From NCBI RefSeq assembly GCF_900129795.1, contig NZ_FQWW01000004.1, forward strand, positions 62,001 through 126,000: a stretch of 64,000 nucleotides of DNA, read 5' to 3'. This stretch comes from Flavobacterium sp. CF108. Its GTDB lineage: Bacteria > Bacteroidota > Bacteroidia > Flavobacteriales > Flavobacteriaceae. A program made the position numbers and the translations under genes. This document shows, in pieces, positions 1 to 10,600 of the stretch (position 1 is its first letter; each line of letters starts with the position of its first letter). Under the pieces are notes generated by a model. It had not been told where the DNA came from, made no database searches, and worked only from the letters and a program-made list of their open reading frames with translations.

Positions 1-558
1 TGTGAATCCGTTTACGCCATAACCAGTTGTATAAACCAGCATTGTCGAAGTTCCGTAAATTACATAACCTGCCGCAACCTGATTAATTCCCGGCTGTAAA
101 AAATCTTCGATTGTTACCGGAGTTCCTATTGGTGTAATTCTTCTAAAAACAGAAAAAATAGTTCCTACCGAAACATTCACATCAATGTTTGAAGATCCGT
201 CAAGCGGATCCATTAAGATCACGTACTTATTATTATGACTGTTGTCGCTCCCCTGAACAGTTATAAAATCGTCGTTTTCTTCAGAAGCAATACCACAGAC
301 AATCTCACGGTTTATTAACGTCTGGATAAATACTTCGTTTGCATAGACATCTAATTTTTGCTGGTCTTCTCCCTGAATATTCTGTTCGCCTGCGGCGCCA
401 ATAATATCCACCAATCCAGCTTGGTTTACTTTGTGATTGACAACCTTGGCTGCCAAACGAATTGAGTTGATGATCCGGGAAAGCTCTCCCGACGAATACT
501 GAAATGCTTTTTGGTTCTCAATAATAAACTCTCCCAGTGTTTTATTGCGTTCTTCCAT
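1..558 (-). CDS. fbp: Fructose-1,6-bisphosphatase class I, 3' end outside window
   Basis: Hydrolyses fructose-1,6-bisphosphate to fructose-6-phosphate in gluconeogenesis (cytosolic). The first 186 residues read from an ATG on the reverse strand and run off the left edge, so the C-terminal part is missing. The metal- and substrate-binding motif DPLDGSS is visible at residues 117-123, preceded by an acidic GEDQQKLD segment and ASEEND, as in class I FBPases. A near-consensus -7 box (GATATTTG on the reverse strand) lies shortly upstream of the start. The family assignment is secure from the motif. The gene's length and 3' context cannot be judged. Confidence 0.95.
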   Translation of the reverse strand, partial: MEERNKTLGEFIIENQKAFQYSSGELSRIINSIRLAAKVVNHKVNQAGLVDIIGAAGEQNIQGEDQQKLDVYANEVFIQTLINREIVCGIASEENDDFITVQGSDNSHNNKYVILMDPLDGSSNIDVNVSVGTIFSVFRRITPIGTPVTIEDFLQPGINQVAAGYVIYGTSTMLVYTTGYGVNGFT

Positions 559-650
559 TGCTATATCGTTATAGTTTTAATTTTAAGTCACAAATATCGC
601 TTATTTTGTGAGAATGATTTAAAAATTATTTTGTTAGTTTGCTACTATTG

Positions 651-658
651 TATATTTG
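651..658 (+). promoter_or_regulatory. Bacteroidota -7 box upstream of the GNAT gene
   Basis: A perfect TATATTTG (TAnnTTTG) has a TTG at 631-633, giving a 17-nt spacer to the -33 element. The box is about 150 nt upstream of the acetyltransferase start, so the transcript would have a long untranslated leader in which no ORF was seen. Confidence 0.6.
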
Positions 659-809
659 TCTAATTAAAGACAAAAAGAATGCAGTAAATACATTTTTTTT
701 TTGCTAATATGCAGTTAATAATAAGAATAAATGAATTGCTTCTAAAGAAAGTCTGCTTTGAATAGTTTTAAAATACAAAGCAATTTTATGAGGCACAAAT
801 AAGTAAATT

Positions 810-1304
810 ATGAATATTAGAAAAGGAAATCCTGAGGACATGAAATCGGTTTTGGGGTTAATTCAGGAGCTGGCAATATTCGAAAAAGAACCTGATGCTG
901 TAGTCATTACAGAGGAAGATTTAGTACGTGACGGATTTGGAGAAAAACCGCTTTTTCAGGTTTTTGTAGCTGAGATTGATTCAAACGAAACTGGAACAGG
1001 AAAAGAAATAGTGGGAATTGCATTGTTTTATTACCGCTACTCGACCTGGAAAGGAAAAACAATACACCTTGAGGATTTAATTGTAAAGGAAAAAATGCGC
1101 GGCACCGGTTTAGGATCTGCACTTTATGCCGAAATAATGAAACAGGGAAAAAGAGATAATGTTAGAAGAGTGGAATGGAATGTTTTAGACTGGAATACTC
1201 CGGCCGTTAATTTTTATAAGAATTCTGGCGCGAGAATTCTTGATGGCTGGCAGGTTGTTCAAATGGATGAAACAGGAATTAATTCGTTCTTAGAAAAATT
1301 ATAA
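810..1304 (+). CDS. GNAT-family N-acetyltransferase (SSAT/thialysine-type)
   Basis: A 164-residue acetyl-CoA-dependent N-acetyltransferase. The acetyl-CoA pyrophosphate loop is visible as RGTGLGS near residues 97-103. It is followed by NVLDWNTPAVNFYK, a signature of the spermidine/spermine and thialysine acetyltransferase subgroup. The likely substrate is therefore a polyamine or a lysine analogue; this is inference from subfamily resemblance. No signal peptide is present, so it is probably cytosolic. It stands alone, preceded by its own -7 box and followed directly by an inverted repeat. Confidence 0.85.
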   Translation: MNIRKGNPEDMKSVLGLIQELAIFEKEPDAVVITEEDLVRDGFGEKPLFQVFVAEIDSNETGTGKEIVGIALFYYRYSTWKGKTIHLEDLIVKEKMRGTGLGSALYAEIMKQGKRDNVRRVEWNVLDWNTPAVNFYKNSGARILDGWQVVQMDETGINSFLEKL

Positions 1305-1310
1305 TTTTTT

Positions 1311-1368
1311 GCCACGAATTTCACGAATTAGCACGAATTAATTAGTGGAAATTTGTGGAATTCGTGGC
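1311..1368. repeat. Imperfect palindrome, GCCACGAATT family
   Basis: The segment begins GCCACGAATTTCACGAATT and ends with the imperfect reverse complement AATTCGTGGC. It is flanked by a T-run on the left and an A-run on the right, so it could act as a bidirectional terminator. The same word family (CACGAATTTCACGAATTGGCACG) recurs at about 57990-58020 and 35440-35460. It separates the acetyltransferase from aspartate kinase. Confidence 0.7.
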
Positions 1369-1489
1369 AAAAAAATCAGTGAAAATCATTTTAATCTGTG
1401 GCAAAAAATAAATCTGCAGCAGAAAAAACATAAAAAAATACCAGATTTCATTCAATCTGAAATCTAAAATTAAAAATCTAAAATTAAAA

Positions 1490-2749
1490 ATGAGAGTATT
1501 TAAATTTGGTGGAGCATCGGTAAAGGATGCCGAAGGAATTAGAAACGTATACGACGTTTTACAAAAAGTGGGTTATGAAGATGTGATTTTGGTCGTTTCG
1601 GCAATGGGGAAAACCACAAATGCTCTTGAAGTTGTAATCAAGAATTATTTTGAGAAATCGGCAGAGTTGAATTCATCTGTACAAGAAATAAAAAAATACC
1701 ACAATCAAATATTATTAGATTTATTTGATGATGAAAAAAATGCTGTATTTGCTGCGGTAAATGAGCAGTTTTCAGAATTAGAATACTTCTTAGCACATAA
1801 TAAATCACCAAACTACAATTTTGTTTACGATCAGGTTGTAAGTTTTGGAGAATTGATTTCTACAAATATTCTAAGTCATTATATGAATTTCAGAGGAATT
1901 CAGACGCAATGGCTTGATGTTCGTAATTTCATTAAAACAAATGCAAATTACAGAGACGCAGAAGTTGACTGGGAAGCTACACAGCAAAACATCAGCAAAA
2001 ATGTACCTAGAAAACAACTAAATATCACACAGGGATTTTTAGGTGCCGATGAAAATAATTTCACCACTACTTTAGGTCGTGAAGGTTCTGATTATACTGC
2101 GGGAATTTTTGCTTACTGCTTAAATGCCGAAAGTGTTACAATCTGGAAAGACGTTCCGGGAGTTATGAATGCCGATCCACGTTATTTTGAAAATGCAAGT
2201 TTGTTAAACCAAATTTCATATCGTGAAGCAATCGAATTAGCGTTTTACGGAGCAACGGTTATTCACCCAAAAACATTACAGCCGTTACAGAAAAAAGAAA
2301 TTCCGTTGTATGTAAAATCATTTATCAATCCATTATTAAAAGGAACTTGTGTTTCTAAAGGTGTTGATTTAGAACCGCAATATCCTTGTTTTATTGTAAA
2401 AAGGGAACAGCTTTTAATTTCGCTTTCATCTATTGATTTCTCTTTTATTATGGAAGAAAACATTAGTGAGATTTTTGGATTATTCCACGAATTCAAAATC
2501 AAAGTAAACCTGATTCAGAACTCTGCGATTAGTTTTTCTGTTTGTGTGGAAGATAAATTCGGAAACTTCAATGAATTGAATGCGATTCTTTCTAAAAAAT
2601 TCAAAGTAGATTACAGCGAAAATGTAACACTTTATACGATTCGTCACTTTACAGAAAATGCTGCACAAACGGTTGAAGAAAACAAAGAAGTTTTATTGAA
2701 ACAAGTAAGCCGCGAAACCATGCAGATTGTTACTAAAGAACTAAATTAA
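1490..2749 (+). CDS. Aspartate kinase, monofunctional
   Basis: Phosphorylates L-aspartate, the first step of lysine, threonine and methionine biosynthesis. The N-terminal kinase signature KFGGASV is at residues 5-11. The amino-acid-kinase domain runs to about residue 290 and contains GREGSDYTAG and WKDVPGVMNADPR. The remainder to residue 419 looks like the ACT regulatory region. No homoserine-dehydrogenase fusion is present, since the protein ends at 419 residues. The start codon directly follows a run of ATCTAAAAT-like leader repeats. A strong terminator follows. Confidence 0.93.
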   Translation: MRVFKFGGASVKDAEGIRNVYDVLQKVGYEDVILVVSAMGKTTNALEVVIKNYFEKSAELNSSVQEIKKYHNQILLDLFDDEKNAVFAAVNEQFSELEYFLAHNKSPNYNFVYDQVVSFGELISTNILSHYMNFRGIQTQWLDVRNFIKTNANYRDAEVDWEATQQNISKNVPRKQLNITQGFLGADENNFTTTLGREGSDYTAGIFAYCLNAESVTIWKDVPGVMNADPRYFENASLLNQISYREAIELAFYGATVIHPKTLQPLQKKEIPLYVKSFINPLLKGTCVSKGVDLEPQYPCFIVKREQLLISLSSIDFSFIMEENISEIFGLFHEFKIKVNLIQNSAISFSVCVEDKFGNFNELNAILSKKFKVDYSENVTLYTIRHFTENAAQTVEENKEVLLKQVSRETMQIVTKELN

Positions 2750-2792
2750 TACTTGATAAAAAAGGTAATTATTAAAATTCAGATATTTTTGA

Positions 2793-2826
2793 AAAGGCTT
2801 CACTTAATTGTGAAGCCTTTTTGTTT
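2793..2826 (+). terminator. Rho-independent terminator after aspartate kinase
   Basis: An 11-bp perfect stem (AAAGGCTTCAC / GTGAAGCCTTT) with a 6-nt TTAATT loop is followed by TTGTTTTT. It lies 43 nt past the stop codon. Confidence 0.9.
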
Positions 2827-2946
2827 TTATTTAGATATTCTAGGATTGTCGAGCTTCTTCCGTTCCTTCGACTTCCCTCAGGATGACAATAGATATAAAA
2901 ATAAAATCTGTGTAAATCAGTTTAATCTGCGTTATCTGCGTGCCAT

Positions 2947-5193
2947 TTACCTCGCCCTATTATTCTCTGACTGTTCAATTTCAGTTTTTTTATAATTTGT
3001 CTTTTTTGAATTCCCGAAACTATACGTTGCAATCAGCTTAAAATAATTGGTAGTATAAGTTCGGTGATAATAAATTTGGGTTTGGCCTACTTCGTAATCG
3101 CCCGAAACCATAAACTTGTGAAAGATGTCATTTGCGGTAAAATTTAGTTTTAAGGCATCTTTAAAAAAGTTTCTTTCGATTCCTAAAGTTACTGTTGAGC
3201 GCGCATTTTCGCTTCGCAGTCCGTAACTTTTATCGCCTAAATACCAGGCAAGCAATTGTACTTTAAAAAGATCCGGAATTGTGAAGGTATTATTTGAATA
3301 TAAATAGATTTGCGGTTTAACCGGCCCCAAAGCATATTCATAAAAATTATCGATGGACTTACTTAAACTCATGCTTACGGTATTGGTAGAAGTCCACCAT
3401 TTGACATTGAAAGATCTTGAAAGCGAAGTGAAAAAAGTATGTTCTTTCTCAATATTTAAAGATCTTAAAATATAGCTGTTTGGCGTGTCGCCACGTAAAG
3501 CAGCTCCAGAAATTGGATCAATTTTATAAGTGTAGCCCATTTTAAAATCAAATTTCTTGTACATGGTTCCTATTTCAAAAGCATGAACTTTTTCCGGAAG
3601 TAAATTCGGATTTCCTTCAATTGTCGTAAACGGATCCTGATAAATAACATACGGATTCAAAGCCTGATATCTTGGCCGTGTTATTCTGGAAACATAGGAA
3701 AAATGTCCTTTCCAATCTTCTGAAAAATCAAAATTTAAAAGTAAGTTTGGAAAAAAGTTACCATAGCTTTTTCCGAATTTCTGAATTCCATTTGCATTTG
3801 TGTACAAATCATAATTTGTTCTTTCCGCCCTTGCTCCTATTGAAAAATTGACTTTTTCGCCCAATGTACTTCCAAAAGTAAAATAGGCTGCAGCAATTTT
3901 TTCATTGTATTTAAAATCACTCGAAAGTTCGTCATTCGGTTCAAAAATCATATCATCGGCATTAGCGATTAAAAAATCTGTTCCTGATTTTATGGTGGCG
4001 TAACTGTATTTTGCCCCCATTTCGAGTTTGGTATTTTCTTTTATTTTTTTTGAATAATCGGCTTGAGCGGCGACGATGTTTATGGTACTTCCTACATTAT
4101 TTTTAAGATATTTCTGGATGTTATTTTCTTCGACCAAACTATTTTCTTCAATAAAATCTCTTACTGTTCCGTTGTAATTGGAATATTGTGTTCCTATAAA
4201 CAACGATGAACCTTTTGAATCTGTAATAAGGTTATAATTCAGGTTTACAAACTGATTCAGCAAAACATCATTTTTAGCAATATCTGTGGCATAAAAATTA
4301 TTACTCGCATTATTCGTAATTGAATTTCTGCTTTCTACCACTCCGCCTAAATCTTCAATGTTACCGCTGTAAGCCAATGAAACATAACTTTTTTCAGAGA
4401 AAGTATACTGCAGCCCAAATCCAAAATTCGAGTAATTATTATATTCCCTTCTCCAGTCTGTTGTTAAAACTGACTTCATATATTCGTCAGGATTTGGGCG
4501 CGTTCTTGTGGTGTACAATAATTCACGGCCTTTGCCTAATTGCAAACCGTAATTGGTTATAAAAGAGAATTTTCCTTTTGAATAATTAAAATCAAGAAGC
4601 GTGTTTGTGCTTGTTCCGGCAAATTTTGAAACGGTAACGTGCTGACTTGCTGAACCCATTATACCGCTTTCAATATTTTGTTTGGTAATTATATTCACAA
4701 CTGCTTTTCCTTCGGCATCGTATTTTGAAGACGGATTTGAAATGACTTCAATTTTAGCAATCTGAGAAACAGGAATTGCTGCAAAACGTTCGTAATTAAT
4801 CAAGATTCCATTTAGGTAAATAATTGCTTCGCCTTTTCCCAGAACGCTGATTTGTCCTTCGGCAACTACAACATTGGGAACGCGGCTCAATAATTCGTTT
4901 ACAGAACTGCTTGTTGCGAGAACCGTTCCCTTAACATTGACATCGATTGTTCCGTTTGCACCATATTTTAATAATGACGGATTGCTTTTTATCACAACTT
5001 CATTTAACTGATTATGATCTTGATCCTTGACTATAGAATCCAGAGCAGGCTCTGATAATGTTGTTTTTTCTATTAGCTTATCCTCTTCAACATAGGATTT
5101 ATCCCGATTATTTTTTACAGCTTGTGCTTTTATTTCGATTGATGAAAAAATCAGGCAATAAATAGAAATAACAACAACAATAAGAAATTTCAT
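2947..5193 (-). CDS. Outer-membrane beta-barrel receptor (TonB-dependent-receptor-like)
   Basis: A 748-residue protein with an N-terminal signal sequence ending in KAQA. A plug-like domain follows at about residues 65-175, with LNEVVIKSNPSL, a short loop around YLNGILI, and KIEVISNPSSKYDAEGKAVVNI. The rest looks like a long aromatic-rich beta-barrel of the outer-membrane beta-barrel (OMP_b-brl_3) type. It lacks the CarboxypepD_reg-like domain that begins the receptor at 16904. After the final barrel strand there is a charged tail (KKTNYKKTEIEQSENNRAR), unlike barrels that end in a terminal Phe. The substrate is unknown. The two AraC-type regulators just upstream on the same strand are plausible controllers, by position only. 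Confidence 0.82.
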   Translation of the reverse strand: MKFLIVVVISIYCLIFSSIEIKAQAVKNNRDKSYVEEDKLIEKTTLSEPALDSIVKDQDHNQLNEVVIKSNPSLLKYGANGTIDVNVKGTVLATSSSVNELLSRVPNVVVAEGQISVLGKGEAIIYLNGILINYERFAAIPVSQIAKIEVISNPSSKYDAEGKAVVNIITKQNIESGIMGSASQHVTVSKFAGTSTNTLLDFNYSKGKFSFITNYGLQLGKGRELLYTTRTRPNPDEYMKSVLTTDWRREYNNYSNFGFGLQYTFSEKSYVSLAYSGNIEDLGGVVESRNSITNNASNNFYATDIAKNDVLLNQFVNLNYNLITDSKGSSLFIGTQYSNYNGTVRDFIEENSLVEENNIQKYLKNNVGSTINIVAAQADYSKKIKENTKLEMGAKYSYATIKSGTDFLIANADDMIFEPNDELSSDFKYNEKIAAAYFTFGSTLGEKVNFSIGARAERTNYDLYTNANGIQKFGKSYGNFFPNLLLNFDFSEDWKGHFSYVSRITRPRYQALNPYVIYQDPFTTIEGNPNLLPEKVHAFEIGTMYKKFDFKMGYTYKIDPISGAALRGDTPNSYILRSLNIEKEHTFFTSLSRSFNVKWWTSTNTVSMSLSKSIDNFYEYALGPVKPQIYLYSNNTFTIPDLFKVQLLAWYLGDKSYGLRSENARSTVTLGIERNFFKDALKLNFTANDIFHKFMVSGDYEVGQTQIYYHRTYTTNYFKLIATYSFGNSKKTNYKKTEIEQSENNRAR

Positions 5194-5306
5194 AAACTTT
5201 AAAGATTAGCGGTTTGACTTTATTGAACAAAAGTCATCTGAAAATCTGTGAATAAGGTTTTAGAAAGCGAAATCAGGAGTACGGATTTATAAATTAATAC
5301 TCCGCT

Positions 5307-6356
5307 TTATGGCTGTAAAGCCTGAATCTGATAATTTAATGGCGTAGTACCGGTATGTTTTTTAAAGGCGGCGAAGAATGTAGATTTAGAATTAAAACCT
5401 ACATCGTAACCAACAGATTCTAAAGTTAGTTTATCGTTTGATGTGATAATTTCGCAGGCATTATTGATTCTGAATTCATTTACGAAACTGGTAAAATTCT
5501 TTCCTAAGTTATTGTTTAAAAACTGCGACAATTGATAGCTTGGAATTTTTATTTCTTCAGATAAATCTTTTAAACTCAAATTCGGATTTTTGTATAATGC
5601 TTTTTCGTTCATTATTTTTTCCAGTTTTTGAGACAAAATGAAAGCTTCTTCTTCATTCAATTTTTTTTCTTTTTGAATATTGAGCAAAAACAAATCATCA
5701 GTTCTTGTTCGGTGTAAAAGAACCAAAATTATCAGGTATAAAATAAAAGTAAATGCGAGTGCGCCAGTAATACAGGAAACAAACGGAACTCTCACAAATC
5801 CTAAAAAGTAGGAAATAAATACTAAAGCAATTCCCAGAAAAATTGTTCCGAACCATCTTTCTGACGGAAGTGTATTTTGGTAATTCTGAATTATTTTCTC
5901 CAATAATAATCTGATTTCAAAACCTGAAATAAAAATATAAGTGAACCATTGAAGGAAAACAAAAGCTACAAAATAATCATTCCATAAAAGGGGATAATTT
6001 TGGTACGGAAATACAAAACCAATTATCAAAATAGTCAAAATCCAAATGGCTAAATGCGATTTCCATCTTACCGGAATCGTATTTTGAATTCCTGATTTTA
6101 AAGTAAAATATAAAAACGGCCCAATGAACAAACCAGCCGAAAGACCAATTTGCAAATAGTTTTTGTGCAGATTATTATTGAAATACACAAAAACGGTAAC
6201 AGCAATTCTGGTACTTAAGGCGAATAAAAGTGTTCCAAGAAACAGATTAGAAAGGTATTTTTTCCTGGTAAAAAACAAAAAGTACAGACTTAGAATAAAT
6301 CCGTTGAAAGCGCCTAAAGCACCAAAAAAGAATAATATTTCTTTCCCTAAACTCAT
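5307..6356 (-). CDS. Membrane-anchored AraC-family regulator (downstream copy)
   Basis: A 349-residue protein. About seven hydrophobic segments occupy residues 8-215, then a cytosolic linker, and an AraC-type double helix-turn-helix is at about 245-345 with LSQFLNNNLGKNFTSF and VGYDVGFNSKSTFFAAFK. This layout suggests a membrane sensor that binds DNA directly. It starts 2 nt after the stop of the closely related gene at 6359-7420, so the two are almost certainly co-transcribed. The DNA-binding halves of the two copies are nearly identical while the membrane halves diverge. The target genes are unknown; the receptor at 2947-5193 lies immediately downstream. Confidence 0.85.
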   Translation of the reverse strand: MSLGKEILFFFGALGAFNGFILSLYFLFFTRKKYLSNLFLGTLLFALSTRIAVTVFVYFNNNLHKNYLQIGLSAGLFIGPFLYFTLKSGIQNTIPVRWKSHLAIWILTILIIGFVFPYQNYPLLWNDYFVAFVFLQWFTYIFISGFEIRLLLEKIIQNYQNTLPSERWFGTIFLGIALVFISYFLGFVRVPFVSCITGALAFTFILYLIILVLLHRTRTDDLFLLNIQKEKKLNEEEAFILSQKLEKIMNEKALYKNPNLSLKDLSEEIKIPSYQLSQFLNNNLGKNFTSFVNEFRINNACEIITSNDKLTLESVGYDVGFNSKSTFFAAFKKHTGTTPLNYQIQALQP

Positions 6357-6358
6357 AT

Positions 6359-7420
6359 CTAAGTTTGTAATGCCTGAAGCTGATAATTAAGCGGTGTTGT
6401 TCCGGTATGTTTTTTAAAAGCGGCGAAGAATGTAGATTTTGAATTAAAACCCACATCGTAACCCACAGATTCTAATGTCAGTTTATCGTTTGAAGTGATT
6501 ATTCTGCAAGCTTCGTTGATTCTGAATTCGTTTACGAAACTGGTAAAATTCTTTCCGAGATTGTTATTTAAAAATTGCGATAATTGATGGCTTGAAATAT
6601 TAATTTCTTTGGATAAATCCTGCAGGTTTAAATTCGGGTTTTTATACAAACTTTTATCGTTCATTATATTTTCCAGTTTTTCGGCAATGATAACCGCCTC
6701 GGCATTTTCTATCTTTTTACCCGAAATTTTCTGGGCATTCAATAAAAACAAATCGTCGGTCTTTTTTCGGTATAAAAGAATGGAAATTATCAGATATAAA
6801 ATAAAAGAAAAAACAACAGCTCCACTTATATAGGTTGCACCCGGAGCGCCCATAATGGCTAAAAAGTAAAATAGAAATAATAGAAAATTGCCGAGAAACA
6901 GCATTCCAAACCATGTTTCGGCTGGAGTCGCTTTTTCTTTTGTGCTTAAAATTTTCTTGAGAATTCCTTTAATTGTAAACGCTGAAAAGATAAGATATAC
7001 GAGCCATTGAAAGTAAATGATTCTTATTAAATAGAAACTCCAAAGTGTTGGATAAATTTGATACGGATATTGCATTCCAACTCCAAGAATGAGAATTCCC
7101 CAAAACAAAAGAATAAACTTCCAGGATTTGGGCAATATATTGATTTCTTCAACTGCCGATCTTAAAAAATAATACAGACACGGCCCAATAAAAAAACAAG
7201 CTGTAAGTCCTAATTGCAAATACATTTTTGGAAGTTCGGGATCAAAATAAATAAAAACCGATTTTCCAATTCGGATACTTAAAGCAAACAAAAGTGCACC
7301 AAGGAAGTAATTGGTCAGGTATTTTTTCTTGGTAAAAAAGAAAAAATAAATCCCAAGAATTATTCCGTTGAAAGCTCCCAAAGCACTAAAAAAGAATAAA
7401 AGTTCTTTGCCGGTATCCAT
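6359..7420 (-). CDS. Membrane-anchored AraC-family regulator (upstream copy)
   Basis: A 353-residue paralogue of the next gene, with the same order: about seven membrane helices, then a C-terminal AraC helix-turn-helix domain. Over the last 68 residues it differs from its neighbour at only about four positions, whereas the membrane regions have drifted. Two different signals may therefore reach the same DNA sites. A perfect reverse-strand -7 box lies about 25 nt upstream of the ATG, and this copy is first in the operon. Confidence 0.85.
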   Translation of the reverse strand: MDTGKELLFFFSALGAFNGIILGIYFFFFTKKKYLTNYFLGALLFALSIRIGKSVFIYFDPELPKMYLQLGLTACFFIGPCLYYFLRSAVEEINILPKSWKFILLFWGILILGVGMQYPYQIYPTLWSFYLIRIIYFQWLVYLIFSAFTIKGILKKILSTKEKATPAETWFGMLFLGNFLLFLFYFLAIMGAPGATYISGAVVFSFILYLIISILLYRKKTDDLFLLNAQKISGKKIENAEAVIIAEKLENIMNDKSLYKNPNLNLQDLSKEINISSHQLSQFLNNNLGKNFTSFVNEFRINEACRIITSNDKLTLESVGYDVGFNSKSTFFAAFKKHTGTTPLNYQLQALQT

Positions 7421-7444
7421 GTTTTAAATTCGTTTTATACTGAA

Positions 7445-7452
7445 CAAAGCTA
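7445..7452 (-). promoter_or_regulatory. -7 box of the AraC pair
   Basis: A perfect TAGCTTTG (TAnnTTTG) on the reverse strand, about 25 nt upstream of the ATG of the first AraC-type gene. Confidence 0.6.
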
Positions 7453-7586
7453 AAAAAAAGATTGATGTGTGATGAGAATTCTACTTCAAATTATAATTAA
7501 ATATCATATATAAAATGAGAGATTGAGTTCAAAATCAGCTGGTTTCCCAATAAATAAAAGCCTCGCAATTTCTTGATTATATATAC

Positions 7587-7594
7587 TACTTTTG
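7587..7594 (+). promoter_or_regulatory. -7 box of the large barrel gene
   Basis: A perfect TACTTTTG (TAnnTTTG), 22 nt upstream of the start codon at 7617. Confidence 0.6.
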
Positions 7595-7616
7595 AATTTT
7601 TAGAGTTAAAATCTTT

Positions 7617-10600
7617 ATGTTGAAAAAATTACTGTTTTTTGCGGTGCTTTTTTGTTATTCCGGGCTTATGGCGCAGGATACGGAATCGCTGTACAAAACA
7701 AAAAAAGTAATTGCGGTAAAAGACACAATTCATCTTGAAAAATTCAGTATAAACTCCAATTTTTTTGAACTTTTAAACAGTAAAAATGAACCAATTGATT
7801 CGAGTTTTTACAAAATTGATTTTCAAAAAGGAACGCTTCTTTTAAACGAAAAATTCACTTCTATTTCAGATACTTTAATTGTCAATTATCTTAATTATCC
7901 TGATTTTCTAACTAAAGAATATGGTCTATATAAAGACAGTCAGGTTGTGAGCAATGATGTTGGGACTGAAAAATTATACAAAATTGATAATGCCAATGCT
8001 AAAAAAGTGACGCCTTTTGATGGTTTAAACACTTCCGGAAGTATTACCCGCGGCGTTACGATTGGAAATAATCAAAGTACGGTTTTGAATTCTAATCTGG
8101 ATTTGCAGATTACGGGAAAAATCTCAGATAAAGTGAGCTTGCGGGCTTCACTTCAGGATAATAATATTCCGCTTCAAGATGGCGGTTATTCCCAAAAATT
8201 GGATCAGTTTGATAATATCTTTATGGAACTTTTTACGGATGACTGGAACATTCGGGCGGGAGATGTTTTTTTGGAGAATCGGAAAACACAATTCCTGAGT
8301 TTCAATAAAAAAGTTCAGGGACTTTCTGCCAGTTTTGATTTTGATACGGAAAAAAGTAAAACCAATGTTTTTGCTTCGGTTTCGTTTGTAAAAGGGCAAT
8401 ATGCCAAAAGTACTTTTACGGGTCAGGAAGGAAATCAGGGACCGTATAAATTAAAAGGCCAAAATGGCGAATTGTATGTTTTGGTTATTTCTGGTTCTGA
8501 GCGTGTTTATGTAAACGGTGTTTTGCTCAAACGCGGCGAAAACAATGATTATGTTATTGATTACAATGCGGGCGAAATTGTTTTTACTTCGCTTTTTCCT
8601 ATTACTTCAGAAATGAGGATTAATGTTGAATATCAATATTCTGAACGAAATTATAATCGATTAGTTACCTACGCTGGAGCAACAACCGAAAATAAAAGCT
8701 GGAGTTTTGGCGGTTATTTATATTCTGAAAATGATTTAAAAAATCAGCCTTTACAGCAAAATTTATCGACAGAACAAGTTCAGATTTTGAGTCAGGCCGG
8801 AGATGATCCAAGTTTAATGACGGCTCCTTCTGCTTATGAAGATAAATATGCCGACAATAAAATATTGTATAAAAAAACGATTGTAAACGGGGTTGAAGTT
8901 TATGAGTATTCCAACAATTCTACCGATGTTTTGTACAATGTAAAGTTCAGTCTTGTTGGCAATAATCTGGGGAATTATATTATTCAGAACACGAATTCTG
9001 TCGAAAGAATTTATGAATATGTTTCGCCTGTTGGCAGTATTCCACAGGGAAATTATGAACCAATTGTGCAGCTGGTTGCGCCTATGAAAATTCAGGTTGC
9101 GACTTTTTTAGGAAAATACAATCCTGACGAAAAAACGCTTGTTGATTTTGAAATCGCAATGAGTAATAACGATAAAAATTTATTTTCCGGAATTGACGAT
9201 TCTGACAATGAAGGAATTGCTTTTAAAACGAATATTAAAAAACGCCTTTTTACCAGAGACTGGACTCTGGACGGTTTTGCAAATTATCAATTTGTGCAGA
9301 AAGATTTTAGATCGGTCGAGCGTTTGTACAATATTGAGTTTAACCGAGACTGGAATTTAAATTCGACACTTTTAGGGAATCAGAGTTTATTGGTTACGGG
9401 CGTTAATTTTGATTTATTTGCAAAAAAAGAAACTTCAAATATTGGTTTGTTTACGTATCAATTTGAGAAATTAGATTTTACCGAAAGTTATTCGGGAGCG
9501 CGTCATACTACAACGGCTTTGTTTAAATTGAAGAAATGGACAATTCAAAATCAGGGCAGTTTTTTAAATTCTGATGCAACAGCTTCGACTTCAAAATTTA
9601 TCAGAAACCAAACCCGGGCAAAATATCATTTTGGTAAAAACTGGGTTGGCGGAAGTTTACAGCTTGAAGACAATCAGGAAAAAGATAAAGTTACGAATCA
9701 GTTTTCGGCTTTAAGCCAAAGGTTTTCTGAATACGGTGTTTTTGTTGGGCGTGGCGACAGTACAAAAGTTTTTGTTGAATTGGGATATTTACATCGTAGA
9801 AACGATAGTTTGCAAAATGGTCTTTTGCAGCACGTAAACAATTCGCAGACGTACTTTTTAAAGTCAAAATTAATCCAAAATAAAACGACTGATTTAGCGG
9901 TTTATGCCAGTTACCGAAACCTTGATTTTACAGATTCGAGCCGAAAAAATGAGCCTTCGTTAAATTCAAGAATTTTGTATAACGACCGATTTTTTAATCA
10001 GTTTATGCAAATAGGAACGGCTTATGAAACAAGTTCGGGAACTATTGCTCAGCAGGAATTTACTTATGTTGAAGTTCCTACGGGACAAGGCGTTTATACC
10101 TGGAACGATTATAACGGAAACGGAATTCAGGAACTGGAAGAGTTTGAAATTGCTGCTTTTCCGGATCAGGCGAAATATATTCGAATTTTTCTCCCGAATC
10201 AGATTTACATTAAAACGAATCAGAATAAATTTTCGCAATCGGTTAATCTGAATCCGCTGCAATGGCAAAACGAAAAGGGCTGGAAAAAACTGCTTTCTTA
10301 TTTCTACAATCAGACTTCGTTTATTATGGATCGCAAAGTGCGAAGCAATGGAGATCGTTTAGAACTGAATCCGTTTTATTCTTCTGAGGAAAATATTCTG
10401 GGTTTGAATTCAAGTTTCAGAAATAGCTTGTTTTACAATCGCGGTAAGCAAAAACATTCTGTTACATATTCTTACCTTATTAATAACGGTAAAAATTTGC
10501 TTTCTATTGGTTCTCAAAATGTCAAAAACAGTTCGCATCAATTGCAGTATACGCATTTGTACCAAAAAAGCTGGCTGTTTAATTTGTTTACCAAAACGAT

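Noticed and set aside
2753..2995. An 80-codon forward frame after aspartate kinase
   Set aside because: It runs through the terminator and repeat fragments and then into the antisense of the receptor gene.
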